DNA from: Polytrichum commune
Lineage: Eukaryota > Streptophyta > Polytrichopsida > Polytrichales > Polytrichaceae
Assembly: GCA_950295325.1 (NCBI GenBank)
Contig: OX485807.1
Location: 48,204,440-48,268,439, forward strand
Direction of reading: 5' to 3'
Length of the DNA stretch: 64,000 nucleotides
Shown here: one piece after another, positions 27,301 to 38,900 of the stretch
Layout of the letters: each line of letters opens with the position of its first letter
Position numbering within the stretch: position 1 is the stretch's first letter
Notes under the pieces: generated by a model
The model's input: the letters and a program-made list of their open reading frames with translations, nothing else
What the model was told of the DNA's origin: nothing
Database searches by the model: none
Made by a program: the position numbers and the translations under genes

Positions 27301-28363
27301 GAATTTCTGCAAAACAACCGTCCTGCGATATGGCTCGAAGAGGTGTCAACTTGCGAACAGCCAAAGCTGAACCCCTGCGCATACTTCAAACGCTAAAAAT
27401 TACATACCAAATCCATTTTCACGTCACAATTTTCTCCACGGGATAAAAGCACGTACGATGTAATCCACGTCAGTCACATGCAGTTCGTATTCAATTCCCC
27501 CAAAGACATGTCTCCAATTTTAACCAAATCAAATTCAAATTGATCCAATGTGAGTGCGCATTCAGAACAATCACCAGAATGTAGTTGAAGATTTGACCCT
27601 GCTAAGGACATCGCCGATGGCTGTTGAGCACTTGGCCATAATAGCTCGAAACAAGAGCCTATCAAGCACACGAACGAACTGAAACAATAGTCCTGCGATG
27701 TGGCTCTAAGAGCTATAAACTCGCGAATATACAGAGCTGACTGAACCCCTGCTATTACTTCAGACGCCAGAACTTACATAACATATCGATTCAACATCAA
27801 TTCTCCAGGGCAAAAAAAACACGTGCGATGCAATTCACGTTGTCTATCATATATAACATAACCTAACATATCCAATTCATACTCGTTTCTCCTAAACACA
27901 TACCTCCAGAACTAATCAAATCAAGTCAAATCCAATCTAATCCGATCTAATTTCATACAATGCGAGTGCAAATTGAGCACAATCAGCAGAATGCGGTTGA
28001 GGAATTGACGCTGTTAACCACATCGCCGATGAAGGAGATCCTTACGGCCACATTTGTGGAGTTCAAACGCCAGAACTTACATAATAAATCGACTTTCATA
28101 TCACAAAACTCTCCACGGCAAGAAGCACGTGCGATGCAAATCACGTTGTCACGTGCAGTTCATACTCAATTCACCTAGACACATACCTCAGACCTAAAAA
28201 GAATCAAGTCAAATCAATATAGTCCAATCCAACCTCAATCTAATGCGAGTGCAAATTGAGCACAATTAGCAGAATGTGGTTGAGAAATTAGGAAAATGAC
28301 GCTGCTTACCACATCGCCGACGACGGCGATCCTTACGGCCATGGCTGTGGAGCTCTTGGCCAT
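24372..28363 (-). CDS. Calcineurin-like metallophosphoesterase (plant/cyanobacterial TIGR04168-like)
   Basis: Nine exons give 315 residues: 28363-28310, 26849-26799, 26523-26502, 26193-26069, 25898-25852, 25619-25497, 25346-25240, 25034-24963, 24718-24372. All introns are GT-AG and the frame is continuous. The ATG at 28363 is the first in frame. The metallophosphoesterase metal-site motifs are intact and in order: GDVHDDW (16-22), GDFGNEN (43-49), GNHD (68-71), AHNGP (171-175), GGDHGDP (194-200) and FGHMH (221-225). These match a two-metal hydrolase fold in the subgroup shared by cyanobacteria and plants; the substrate is not known to me. There is no obvious long transit peptide, so location is open. 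Oddities are a 22-nt third exon, intron 1 splitting the ligands D17 and H19, a basic insertion PKKGTREDP (85-93) from exon 5, and decayed exon-1 copies in intron 1. Confidence 0.93.
26502..26523 (-). other. 22-nt microexon (exon 3) of the metallophosphoesterase gene
   Basis: The exon encodes PDMVLFT plus the first base of a glycine codon. It lies between an AG acceptor (TGTAAAG) and a GTACGT donor. The frame runs from HLK in exon 2 through to GDFGNEN in exon 4, which the family requires, so the microexon is needed for a functional product. Confidence 0.85.
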
Positions 28364-28372
28364 AGTAGCTAA
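27292..28372. repeat. Three diverged tandem copies of the exon-1 region
   Basis: The segment holding functional exon 1 (28243-28372) recurs at about 27959-28070 and 27546-27650, all in the same orientation. The shared minus-strand words include GGCCGTAAGGATC and ATCGGCGATGT. Sequence flanking each copy (CACGTGCGATGCAA, GAACCCCTGC, CTGCGAT-TGGCTC) is also duplicated, so the unit is larger than the exon. The middle copy reads VRISFIGDV, but its donor has become GTTAAC and its ATG context is lost. The outer copy has an internal deletion. Both sit in intron 1. Confidence 0.8.
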
Positions 28373-28423
28373 AATCAATTTTCGGTGCAGAGATTTTGTG
28401 ATTGTCGGGACAAGGAGCTCCAA

Positions 28424-30569
28424 GCGCTAAGTGAAGTCATTGAATTCAGCCCTCAAGCTTCCGAAGTCCCCCGAAACTCAGCTTCCGCGAAAACCACAAA
28501 TCGGAAAGAAAAAAGAACGTCGAAGAGCCTGAGGAACACACATTCCCACAATTCTACTGAATAGCTTGATTTCAACATGTTCCTCCTGCTTAGATCGTAG
28601 ATGGAGCACATGTACATAATGCACTCTTCGGGGCCAATATGACGGACTATACTTGACGTCAAATTCCTCGGAAATAAGTAAAGGTTGCACCACTTTCTTA
28701 TAGGGTATGAAACACGCATTTAGTGCAAGAGATTTTATCAAATCCGAATTGTGGATGTAGCCATTTGCCTCATTACTTCCGCATCTCATGTGTTATTTTA
28801 TTCATCATCAAAGTGAAGATTTTTTTCACATTCAACGGTCATATTGGTCCTTCCAATTATGTTGACGTATTTTGAGCATATAGTCCATTTTTTTTCTGAC
28901 ACATATGTTATGGGTGTCTGATCTTACATCCACACTTAGTCTCATATTACTCAAATTTAGGTGTCATGATTATTGTTATGTTGGATTTGAGTACATGTTT
29001 GGTCTGGGTATCTTGTTGGAGAGTCTTGGAACTCAAGACATGGTCATTGCTCTCATTGTTTCATGATGCTCAACCAATTAGCACGTAATTCACATATGGC
29101 TTAAGGACTAACCTGGTTTGAGGGGGGAATTGCAAAAAGAAAAACCCCTTCTTCTTTCCGACTTTTCGCCTCTTTCCTATATGGCAAAAGAGTAGGTTTG
29201 TATATTTAATAATTTTATATTGAGTGTAAATGTTTGCAACCTCGCAATGAACTTGATAGGTGAGATAAATGTGTGACTTGGATTGCAAGTGAGCCAGCCT
29301 GAAGACACTTGACACACACCTTTGTAATACACAATTGTATGTTTGGGGTGGCATTGGTGCATGTGAGGCATGCTTTTACATTTTGAAAACCAACAACAAT
29401 AGTGCATTGCTCATGTTTAATTGGTCTTTTAATCTTGAATGTTCACATTAATGAAAGTTATTGTGTTGCTTTGACTAGTTATTTGATGTATACACGAATG
29501 CTAGAATAGTAGTTGAGACATTGTGAATACTTTCTAGAAAATAGGAAATAAGGTATGTAAGCATGCGTGTCACATTGTTGATTTATTCCTTGGCTTTAAC
29601 AATAACATATAATGATTGAACAAAATGTAGTCATGTGTTGGACTATCTTTTGAACTTAGTTGCCATAAATGATGGATATTTGACACCAAACCATGTACCA
29701 TAACATCACAATACTTGAATCTATACCTTTATGCCGACCCTTGCTACTAAGATTGACTTGAAAGCAAAGAAACATAGCGGGGGTATCTAGTTACTTTGAT
29801 AAGCATACATATTCCATGTGGAAATTCCAAGCAATTTACTAGATGTGTAGAACATAGCACTAAATCCATGATCACAACACTAGATGCCATGTTTAGTGAT
29901 GCAATAGAGTTGTGATGAAGAAAATCCCACCGACCCACCCACGCTTGCTTCATTTTCATGAAGAATAAAAAGGGAAAAAAACCTCTAAAAAGAGGAAGAT
30001 CAAGCTTTGAGATTGAGAAAGCTTTGAGAATAGACAACTCTCTCTAGATTATCCTTTAGTGGCATGGCCTTCACTACCTAATCCTTACTATTCTTCTAAC
30101 CCTAAATACTTACATAAATTGTGATTGATGTAAGTAATAGATTGCAACAAAAGATCTTGCTTGGTGTGAAAATTTGGTAACCTTGGGGTATGGCCCTCGT
30201 TACTTGCTCCTATTCCAATTGTTCAAACATCTTTATGTGTGAATGACCTACTGAACTTGCACAAGTTTATTCAAGAATTTGACAAAGCGACACTAAACAA
30301 ATGCAATGAAGAAGGTGTGCACACACCTCTCATGCTTGACTCCTTATACCTTGCCTTCTAGACGTCAATATTTTTTATTACGACTTCAGACCTAGACAAA
30401 TCTCTAGCAAATCTACCCAAAAAACAAATAACTATTTATTTATTTATTTAAATGGCCATAACGATGCAGCTCATCCTCTCCTTGAGAAGCTCAAAATCTC
30501 CCCTACCAATATGACAACACTTGAGGATTTCAATGTTAATATTCACTCGTCTTATACTAAAAAGGACCC

Positions 30570-30600
<31 letters not shown>

Positions 30601-32923
30601 ATAGTCAACACTAAAGGGCATGTGGTACCACTAAAACCTCCGAGATGCATCAATATGATAGTCAAGTACTAGCATAAAATGCGGGCACTAGGAAAGACAA
30701 ATTTGCTTGCATCTATTATTGTGCAAATGTGGAAAACATAGGCATGCGTACAAATTCCGACATCGAAAACTTCAAGAAGCAAGTTCTCAACAACTTGGAA
30801 GTTCTAAGAGCACGTGTTGACCTCCTCTCTGCATTTTCTTTCAATGTGTTTGAACACTCTAAATGTACAACTATAGAGGTGAAGTTGCATACCAAAGCAA
30901 GACTTGCCCACAAACTACGACCAAAAATAATCTCACATGTCCAAACTCTAGAACATGTAGAGGCCATACATAAAATGCTTGTGTAGTCCAAGAGCAAACA
31001 ATGGACGTAAGGGATCTTATTATTTCGTTTGAGGGTGCAATCTAGATGATGGTGAATAAACTTGGGATTTTGTTCTCAAACTAACCCACCAACATCATAA
31101 GATATGCAAAAGACTAGTTGCTTTCATGCTCTAGTTAAGTGGTGTTGCTTGCATCGCAGTTAGGGTAGCAATTCTCTTTCAATTTGGAAGGGAGCAAATG
31201 ATTGTTGTAGCACTAATGCAATAAAATATCACCCACCCACACTTGGTTCGTTTTGATGGAGAACAAAAAATAAGAAGTCTTTCTCTCTTGTATCATCCAC
31301 GAGCTTGTTAATTCTAATTTTTTCTTTTTCCAAAATGTTGGATAAGTAATAGATTTTTAAAAGCAACCCATGTTCAAGTAGAGTCCAAGATGGTGAGGAT
31401 TTAGTAAATCAAATCCAATCATCAAGGTAAAGTATGGGGCAATCCCTAATGAAGGTGGCTCCTCATCGTTTAAGTTTATGTTATTCCTAAGATAACATGG
31501 TATAAATCATCTATCATCAGTCCATTGTTTCATTGTTCCTCAATGAAAGCAATTCATGATGTTCTTGAGTGCATGTCTATTTTGTGTATGTTTGTTTTGT
31601 ATTATGAAATTCTAAAGCTATTTTAAGGCTACAACGCATTGCCATGAGTGATTGGCTGTACATATTGAGATGGTTCGTGAAATGAGCCAAAGTTTGGCCT
31701 CATCCATACAACCAATTAGAATTGGCCATGTGTGGATGATAATCATAGGGTATAGCACTCTTGTGACAAGCCATTTGTTGATTTATTTAAACATATGATA
31801 CATGAAAGTGACTCGGCCCAATGTTTCAAAGCAATTGAAAGGTACTATAAATTTTCACAATTAGAGAATTACCTAATTGAATGGATCATATAATCGTTTG
31901 TCACCAAGATAATACCCCCTGATCAATTATATCATTGTTGCATGTGGTTCTTGTAAGTCGCACCAAGTGTCAACCCCAAGCAATATGAAAGACATCCACC
32001 ATATGGTCAATTAACATCAACCATGTGTAGAAGAGGCATTTGATCACCAAATTTGGTATCTAAATCCTCACATGTATTCCATCTTTATGCATGTGTGCAT
32101 ATTTCAATGCATGGACAACGTATTACAAATCATTAAAATAATAATTACACTACATCTTCACTTGTTGTTCCAACTTGAAAACTTCAAGTTCACTATAGTT
32201 GAACCTTCTCAAGGTCTCTGGAAATGAAGAGATTGCTTCGCGTTTGGGCCAACTAAAGCAGAACACTCATGGCGTTTTCGTAGTTTAGGGTACAATCTGA
32301 ATTCATAGATGGTCATAAGACATCCCCACATATTCATTGCAAATAAAAGAGTTTTATATAGGAGCGACCAATCAAAACAAATGTTGTTGATAGTGGGCTC
32401 AAATGCCACAGACATCAACATAGGGGGGGGAGGAGGGCTACCTTTCTCTTATGTTTTGTATGCATGTCTGTTAGATTAGTATTTGAACATGGGCTATTAT
32501 GTTGAATTCTAGGATTTTTTTTTGAAACCCTTGAATTATAAATAAATGGCCTTTGTCTTGTTTTTTGTACCCTTTCATTACCTAGAAATCCATGGATCTC
32601 GCTTTCCTAGCATGGTACGTTACTTCTGGATAATAGGGAAAAACAAATATGTTCCCTGACACAATTTACAAGAGATTCAAAAAGCACATAAAGGTCAATG
32701 AAAGAGTAGGGAGCAAAGCAAAGGGTTTCACATGGACCAACAAATAAATATACGTGACATTCAAATGACAAGAGACATCGGCGTGGAACGTATAACTTTG
32801 TAATGGTTATCATAAATTTTGAAAAACAATACCCCGATAAAATAGGATGATCGTGTCAAATCACATTTGCAACATACAACAAGTCATTTCAAGGCTTTAC
32901 AATACCTTCTCAAGAGTGTCTAA
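28424..32923. other. Intergenic; upstream region of the phosphoesterase gene, then gene-poor DNA
   Basis: The first 300-400 bases presumably hold the 5' untranslated region and promoter of the minus-strand gene, though no TATA-type element is obvious. Beyond that I see AT-rich non-coding DNA and one long A tract. Open frames on both strands at 30.72-31.0 kb overlap each other and are not convincing. Confidence 0.4.
30570..30596. repeat. Poly(A) tract, 27 bases
   Basis: An uninterrupted run of 27 A. It could be the tail of a retroposed sequence lying upstream on the plus strand, but no body or target duplication could be recognised. Confidence 0.8.
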
Positions 32924-33385
32924 GGGCCACTTCACACACGAGACTGAGAGCCTGTGACCGTTAAATTTCAAGCACTCTCATTGGTGGAAAAGGTGGAGCC
33001 GGTCCAAGTTTGCTTCACACTGGGTTGGGCATACTGTGAAGCTTCCAAAGGTCAAGCCCAAAGTCCAAACACAAAGGAGCATCCCACTTTATTCCTTGCC
33101 CAAAACAACCCCTCCAATCTAACGGCTAAGATCTTGTCAATGATCGATTTTTTTATGAAAAAAACCGACAGCCTCTCGACCATAGTTTGGGTTTCCATTC
33201 TCATCCGACCCAAACTTCCTTCAAGAGTCCGTCGTCTTCTTCAAAAAGTACTCATTTTAAATTGCGATGGCCTTTGGACTTTGGCCTTAGTGTGAAGGGT
33301 CGAGAGACCGAACTCTTGGTTTCTTGCAATACAATTGATGGAAATCGACAGCCTCTTGACCTTCAGCCATAGTGTGAAATGCCCC
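32924..33385. mobile_element. Chimeric TAA-flanked MITE
   Basis: A 462-bp element lies between two TAA trinucleotides. Its left about 95 bp (GGGCCACTTCACACACGAG onward) match the left end of the element at 36210. From about 33018 to the right end it matches, in reverse complement, the left two-thirds of the element at 38415. It therefore joins the ends of two related families. Target duplication and GGGC-type ends fit PIF/Harbinger-derived MITEs. Confidence 0.7.
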
Positions 33386-36209
33386 TAACACTTCTACTAC
33401 CAAGCTGAAAGTTAGAACTTTCAAAACATCATTATCAATAGTGTTCACATACATTCATTAACCCTACTACATTCAACATTAAAATAAAAATCTATAAATC
33501 TAAAGTAAAGCATGTCATGGAACACTTTATTACGTATCATTGTTATTGTGCATTTACTCGATGCTTTGTTATTTCAACTATGCTTTATTATTTCAACTTT
33601 CTTTTTTTCTTTCTTTTTCTTTTCTTTGTGAGTGACCCCCCCCCCCCCCATGGAGACATCAAGGTGGTATGATATTTCAAGTTTATTGGAATCACCTCCG
33701 CAATTGAGTGTCAATGACCCAAGCTTGTGAATTGGTTTCTAAACTAAGAGCAATATTTCTCAAGTGTTGTCCATCAAGAGTTGGTGGGAAAGTGGTGCCA
33801 CTTCATCTTTTCCTTCATATCTTGGACCCATACCTTAACGTAAACTCCTTGGGTCCAAAAGTATGCTCTCACCCAAATGGGATTGCTCCGTTTTGGGGTT
33901 TATTTGGTCTTGGATCCTATTGTGCAACCACCATTAAGGCAAGAGGGAAGTATCACTTACAAGTGTTCTTCTCCTATTTCCAATATAAAAGCCATAAAAT
34001 AGGATGAAGTATGAGGCTTTTTCTTAAAGTTGGTTTGACATCGGAATTGGTTTCAAAGACCCCATCTTTGTTAAGGTAGATGAGCCTACTAAAGTTACTT
34101 CATGATTGATGGGCATTTTTCATGTGCAACAATATAATCAATTAAAGAATCTTGAGTAAATCCAATGCCATAAGAATGATACTATGGTGACTAAACCTCA
34201 AATCATGATGAATTTTCAAAGATCATACATGCAATCTTCTCAACTGGTGATACATGTGTGACTAAAGTGGTTAGAACTAAGCAGGTGTGGAGCATTAACA
34301 TTTTGGCATTACCAAGCAACGAAGCGTTGTAATAACCCTTCATTTTTCTAGAAGTGATCAATTAAAGATAAAATTGAGCCACTTTTCACCCATAAATAGG
34401 TGTTTGAATAAGATCGATGTCTAACATGTTTACCTTCATTGAAATCATTTAAGATGAATCAATCACAAACCTATAAGAGGTTAATTTTCTTATGTTGGAT
34501 GTATGAGAGGTAGGCAAAACTCCCTCTTGTCCACCATAAACACCATAAAAGTTGTACATCGTTTGTGGTATTTATTGTTACTTGCTATTCAAAGTTACAC
34601 CATGCTATATTCTTATTATCATCTAGACCGTAATTTCTTCCCGAGTGAAGTTGTTTATAGTCTATAATATTGCAACCACCCATTTGACCTTTGTCGGTAA
34701 AAGTGGATTCTAGAGCAAGGGTTGATAGCATTGCAAAATTCTGAATAATAAGTGACACTAACTACCTTAAAATGGTATAGCTCACCTTCCTTTTACATCA
34801 TCACACACTACATGTTTTGTTGGAACAATGATTATCGCATATGAGCATATCTCTCATTCATCCAACATAATTCTTTTGCCCATGTACGTTTGTGGCCGAT
34901 TCATCTCAAACGACTTGGACTTAATTGCTTATGGTATTTAGTGTCACATGCTTATTGTCACTTGCCCTATTTTGAGACATATGCTAAGTTACACCACTGA
35001 TCCATAACTTCACAATTAGTACCTCATGGCACTTGGTGTTCAAGTGCACTTACTAATGACTTGTCATGAGTATCTTTAATTTTGTTACAAGGTGTATCTC
35101 TACATTCCATAATAGTCTACAAGTTGGCCAAAATGATGCACAAATGATGCTTGACATTAGTATGCTCAAGAATATGTTCCTTTGGCATACTAAAATGTAA
35201 ACACATGGCACTTGTCATTAGTATGGTCAGTAATATTTTCCCTTGGCATATTAAAACTATCATCTTAAGCATCCCAATTTGTTGCACTAAATGTCATTAT
35301 GTAAATAAATTCTCACCTTAAATAATTACTTCTATTGATGAATAGTATTGTATTAGCATTTAGCATCCATTACACTTTGAGACCTACGGGCATCTAGTTT
35401 AGACCCTCTGCAAATAGTGTACATGACACTAGATACCCATGAATTGTGTAGACCAATTCACAATCATTAAAGCTAATTCCATTGTCAATTCATCAAAATA
35501 GTAACATACATACTTCAAACTACTTCGAGCCTTTTATGGAATAGATAATCATCAAGAGGAGAGTGGATGACGAACCGCAAAAGTGAGAGTCATGCATCTC
35601 CTCAAGTTGGTTATCGCACATAACTGATAAATTCGTGGACATAATCATGGATGACATTGCACCTACATGGATGCATATGACACATTGTGACTACACTAAA
35701 TATCATATTCAATGTAACCAATTCTTTTTGTGTCTTGCTAAATACTTATTGTAAACCGCCCGTGCAGTGTCACTAACACTAAATGTACACCTAACATTAT
35801 TTATCAGTCCTTGTAAGTAATTTGGGCACCAAATATTTACAATGGTGCACTTATTGTCACTCGCTAAGTAATTTCTCATCCAAATTTCAATCATCTATGA
35901 CAATATTTCATTACAAAAATGTTAAGTTGCATAATACACCAAGTCCATGGATTTCATCCAAATTTCAATCATCCATGACAATATTTAGTGTGATTCTCAT
36001 AACCCTTATGCTCTTGGATGAGCGATCCATTATGTTGGATGAAAGGAGAGGTATGGTTGTATGCAATAATTCCCTCTCTCCCAATGATTGACTTGGGTGA
36101 CCACCTCTATTTTATTGGCACCACTATCTAAAGTCCATATGCACCAGCTTAGCTTAATTTGGAGAGTACTCAAATAATACAGTGCTATAAAGCTGCAAAG
36201 GATAACTTA
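33386..36209. other. Intergenic with a truncated MITE relative
   Basis: No gene seen. Roughly 33725-33950 resembles the right half of the element at 20358-20902, sharing words such as AATTGGTTTCT and TTTGGTCTTGGA in order. A 14-base C run lies at about 33637-33650. A repeated TCATC-ATGACAATATTT motif occurs twice between 35.88 and 35.99 kb and, in inverted form, near 56.3-56.6 kb. Confidence 0.45.
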
Positions 36210-36605
36210 GGGCCACTTCACACACGAGACTGACAGCCCGTGACCGTTACACTTCAAGCATTCCCGTCGGTGGAAAAGGCGGAGCTGGTCCAAGTTCGCT
36301 TCACACTACGCTTGAGGGACCAACGGAGTATGTGGATGCAAGATGGATGTAAAGTCTAAATGGATTCCTACATGGCATCGAATGGACCATGTTTCATGGT
36401 CACTTGGACTATTTTCAAAACCCACCTCTTGGAGGTAGGCCTAACACAAAACCGGGAGACCGTGGCACTCTGAACGCTCACAACCGTTGATTTATTCTAT
36501 TTTATCATGTGGGAGGACATGCATGAATAGAAATTCATTGAAATAGCATTTGGTTGAGGGTCTGGTCACATATGACTTCACACTACACTCGAGGGTCCGT
36601 GACCA

Positions 36606-37159
36606 GATAGATAGATAGAAACTCCGGTCCTCTTGCTAGGCCGGCATGAATAAAGTGTATGTTCGTCTTGACAATGAGCCAGTGCCCACTGGGCAAAGAA
36701 ACATTGGTACAAGACTACTCTCCCCTTCCGGGAATAGACACTTTAGTAACCATAAACAAGTAAAAGTAACGCACATTAGCCATGATCAAGTATTTACATC
36801 ATTTGTAATGGTATAAAACGAAGTTTATTATGTTGATGGTCGCCAAGTCATGGTTCCTAGGTTGGTTGGAGGCGGATGTTTGTGTTACAATTAAACGGTC
36901 CGGGTTCGATTCCTGTTGGGTCCGTCTGAGCGTTATTGTAATATCCATGACTTGGTGCTGCTAGTGAATTTATCATAGACAAGAAAGTTGTACCAACCAA
37001 CTAGCCCCTACCCATCTTCATGAGACAAGTGGTGACACCATGCAAATTGTTTAAAATAAATAGTGGTCTTCACCACTACCTTTTTTTTATTCTATTGGTA
37101 TTGATTGGTTGTTTTCTATTCGTCTTTTATGTAGGAGGATTGATCCAGCATATTGTATA
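36606..37159. mobile_element. Nested insertion flanked by 13-bp direct repeats
   Basis: The identical 13-mer GGGTCCGTGACCA stands at 36593-36605 and 37160-37172. The related MITE at 37318-37902 has only one such site (a GGCCCGTGACTA variant near 37783). This is the pattern of an insertion with a target-site duplication of SINE-like length. The left edge is a (TAGA)n stretch, which would be a simple-repeat tail if the element is read on the minus strand. A tRNA-like segment lies inside, on the plus strand. Confidence 0.6.
36843..36955 (+). other. tRNA-like segment with pol III box B
   Basis: GGTTCGATTCC at 36903-36913 is a full match to the pol III internal promoter box B. An A-box-like TTCCTAGGTTGG lies about 45 bases upstream. 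The 11-mer CCAAGTCATGG at 36843 and its exact complement CCATGACTTGG at 36945-36955 would close the segment like an acceptor stem. It is too long and irregular for a normal tRNA. A tRNA-derived SINE head or tRNA pseudogene is more likely. Confidence 0.45.
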
Positions 37160-37317
37160 GGGTCCGTGACCACACTACATGATTTTGGAGGTGTCTTGGG
37201 ACGACCTTAGAACACTTTCTTTTGGGATCTCACAATTTCATGGTCACGGCTCTTGGCTCATGTGTGAAGTGGCCCTTATATCAAGGTAAAATGTCATAGT
37301 TGGTTGGGATTTCCCTA

Positions 37318-37902
37318 GGGCCACTTCACACACATGACTGAAGGCCCGTGACCATTGCAATCTAAGAATTGTCATTGGTCGAAAGGGCGCATACCGTCCA
37401 AGTTCACTTCACACACGAAGGTGAAGGCCTAAAGGCCCAAAGAAGACTTCATGGATGAAAAGTATGCATGGAGTCCTACATGGTGGATTATGGATAAGGT
37501 TTCATGGTCTCCCAGAATTTGCATCAAGCCCACCTCCAAGAGATGAAACTGACCCAAATTTTGGGGAATCATGAATTTTTTTTCAAAAAAAATCCAACAT
37601 GACGGATTTCAGGACACATAGCATGACAAATTCCAAAACAAACAAACACCACCAAATAATTTTCTCGAATTGATAGAGTTTAAGACATATCATACTCAAC
37701 CAAATCCTCCCCTCTATTTCCCACCAACAAAATATGCAATGGTCCCGCAACATGGTCCATTCTCACTTCGCACTATTCTTGAGGGCCCGTGACTACGTAA
37801 AACGGCTTTCCCAACACACCCATGGTAGGGCCTTTGGATGAGAGAGTCAAGGGTCCTCACCATTCCAAGGTCACGGCTCTTGGCTCACGTGTGACGTGGC
37901 CC
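37318..37902. mobile_element. MITE, GGGCCACTTCACACA family
   Basis: A 585-bp element with the same terminal inverted repeats as the one at 36210 (left GGGCCACTTCACACACATGA; right ending ACGTGTGACGTGGCCC). The flanks are CTA and TTA, a one-mismatch target duplication. It lies 42 bp from its neighbour in the same orientation. Confidence 0.7.
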
Positions 37903-38414
37903 TTAGAAAGCAGGGCTTTGTGGTGAAGAGCCAGCGTGGCGCTTTGACTCCACCAAACTTACCCCATCTGCCCAGCACGTAAACCAAGAGCGGGTAAGCG
38001 AGTGACGTGGCCTACAGCCATTCGTTGGGGGGCGTGAGGATTAGGGTTGCCCTTTCAGGCTTAGGGGCCAGGGGCAGTTCAGGGGCTTCAGCCTTCTCCA
38101 AGGGCCACCAATTGCCACATACCAACATGTGCAGAGTAGCCTTTGGAAGTCACTTAAGTTCTTAGTTCTTTATGTATTTGTTTATTTAACAAACATGGAC
38201 GTTCCATATGAATGATCCCCCCCATAACATTACTCGGCGCCGGCAACTTCCGGAGAGATCTTTGAACATAAATCGGTCAAAATTTAGGAGTTGGTTTACG
38301 TTAAAATGACCGTTATTGGGTTCTACAATAATAAAGAAATTTTCGTCTCTCCCCCTCCCCCTTGGTAGGTGTTATGAGATATCAGTTGTATGTATGTATG
38401 TGTGTGTATTCATA

Positions 38415-38900
38415 GGGACGCTTCACACTATGGTCAAAGGTTGAGAGGCCATTGATTTTCACCAATCTCATTGTAAGAAACCCAGAGTTTGGTCTCTCGA
38501 CCCTTCCCACTAAGGCCAAAGTCCAAAGCTTGTTGCCATTTAAAATGATAACTTTTTGAAGAAGGCGACGGACTCTCAAAGGAAGTTTGGTTCAGATGGG
38601 AATGGAAACCCAAACTATGGTCGAGAGGCCATCGGTTATTTTTTCATAAAAAGATCAATCATTGACAAGATCTTGGCCGTTAGATTGGAGGGGTTGTTTT
38701 GGGCAAGGAATAAAGTGGGGTACTCCTTTGGGTTCGGACTTTGGACTTGGCCTTTGGAGGCTTCACACTATGCCCAACCAAAGGCTCCAGTCACTTTCTT
38801 TTATTGGCTATTTTCAGCCCATTTCTTTGGACTCTCAACAAAATTTGGGCACTCAATCCCACGGCCTCTCAACTTCGATGGCCATAGTGTGAAGTGGCCC
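38415..38900. mobile_element. MITE, GGG..CTTCACACTATGG family
   Basis: Left end GGGACGCTTCACACTATGG, right end CCATAGTGTGAAGTGGCCC; 486 bp, flanked by ATA and TTA. The first two-thirds are the inverse of 33018-33385. The long open frame across it (38556-39068) comes from the repeat and extends beyond it, so it is not a gene. Confidence 0.65.

Larger units (their letters stand above)
36210..37275. mobile_element. TTA-flanked MITE interrupted by a nested insertion
   Basis: Terminal inverted repeats of about 37 bp (left GGGCCACTTCACACACGAGA; right ending CATGTGTGAAGTGGCCC) are flanked on both sides by TTA. The 1066-bp length is explained by a 554-bp insertion at 36606-37159. Without it the element would be close in size to its neighbour at 37318-37902. 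Confidence 0.75.

Noticed and set aside
28364-28423. Upstream extension of the phosphoesterase start to 28423
   Set aside because: The codon there is TTG. The ATG at 28363 is the first in-frame ATG and is followed by a normal family N-terminus.
30729-30986. Open frame of 85 codons with a helical, charged look (NFKKQVLNNLEVLRARVDLL)
   Set aside because: It is short, with an equally long open frame on the opposite strand and no identifiable family or neighbours. It could be a gene remnant but cannot be supported.
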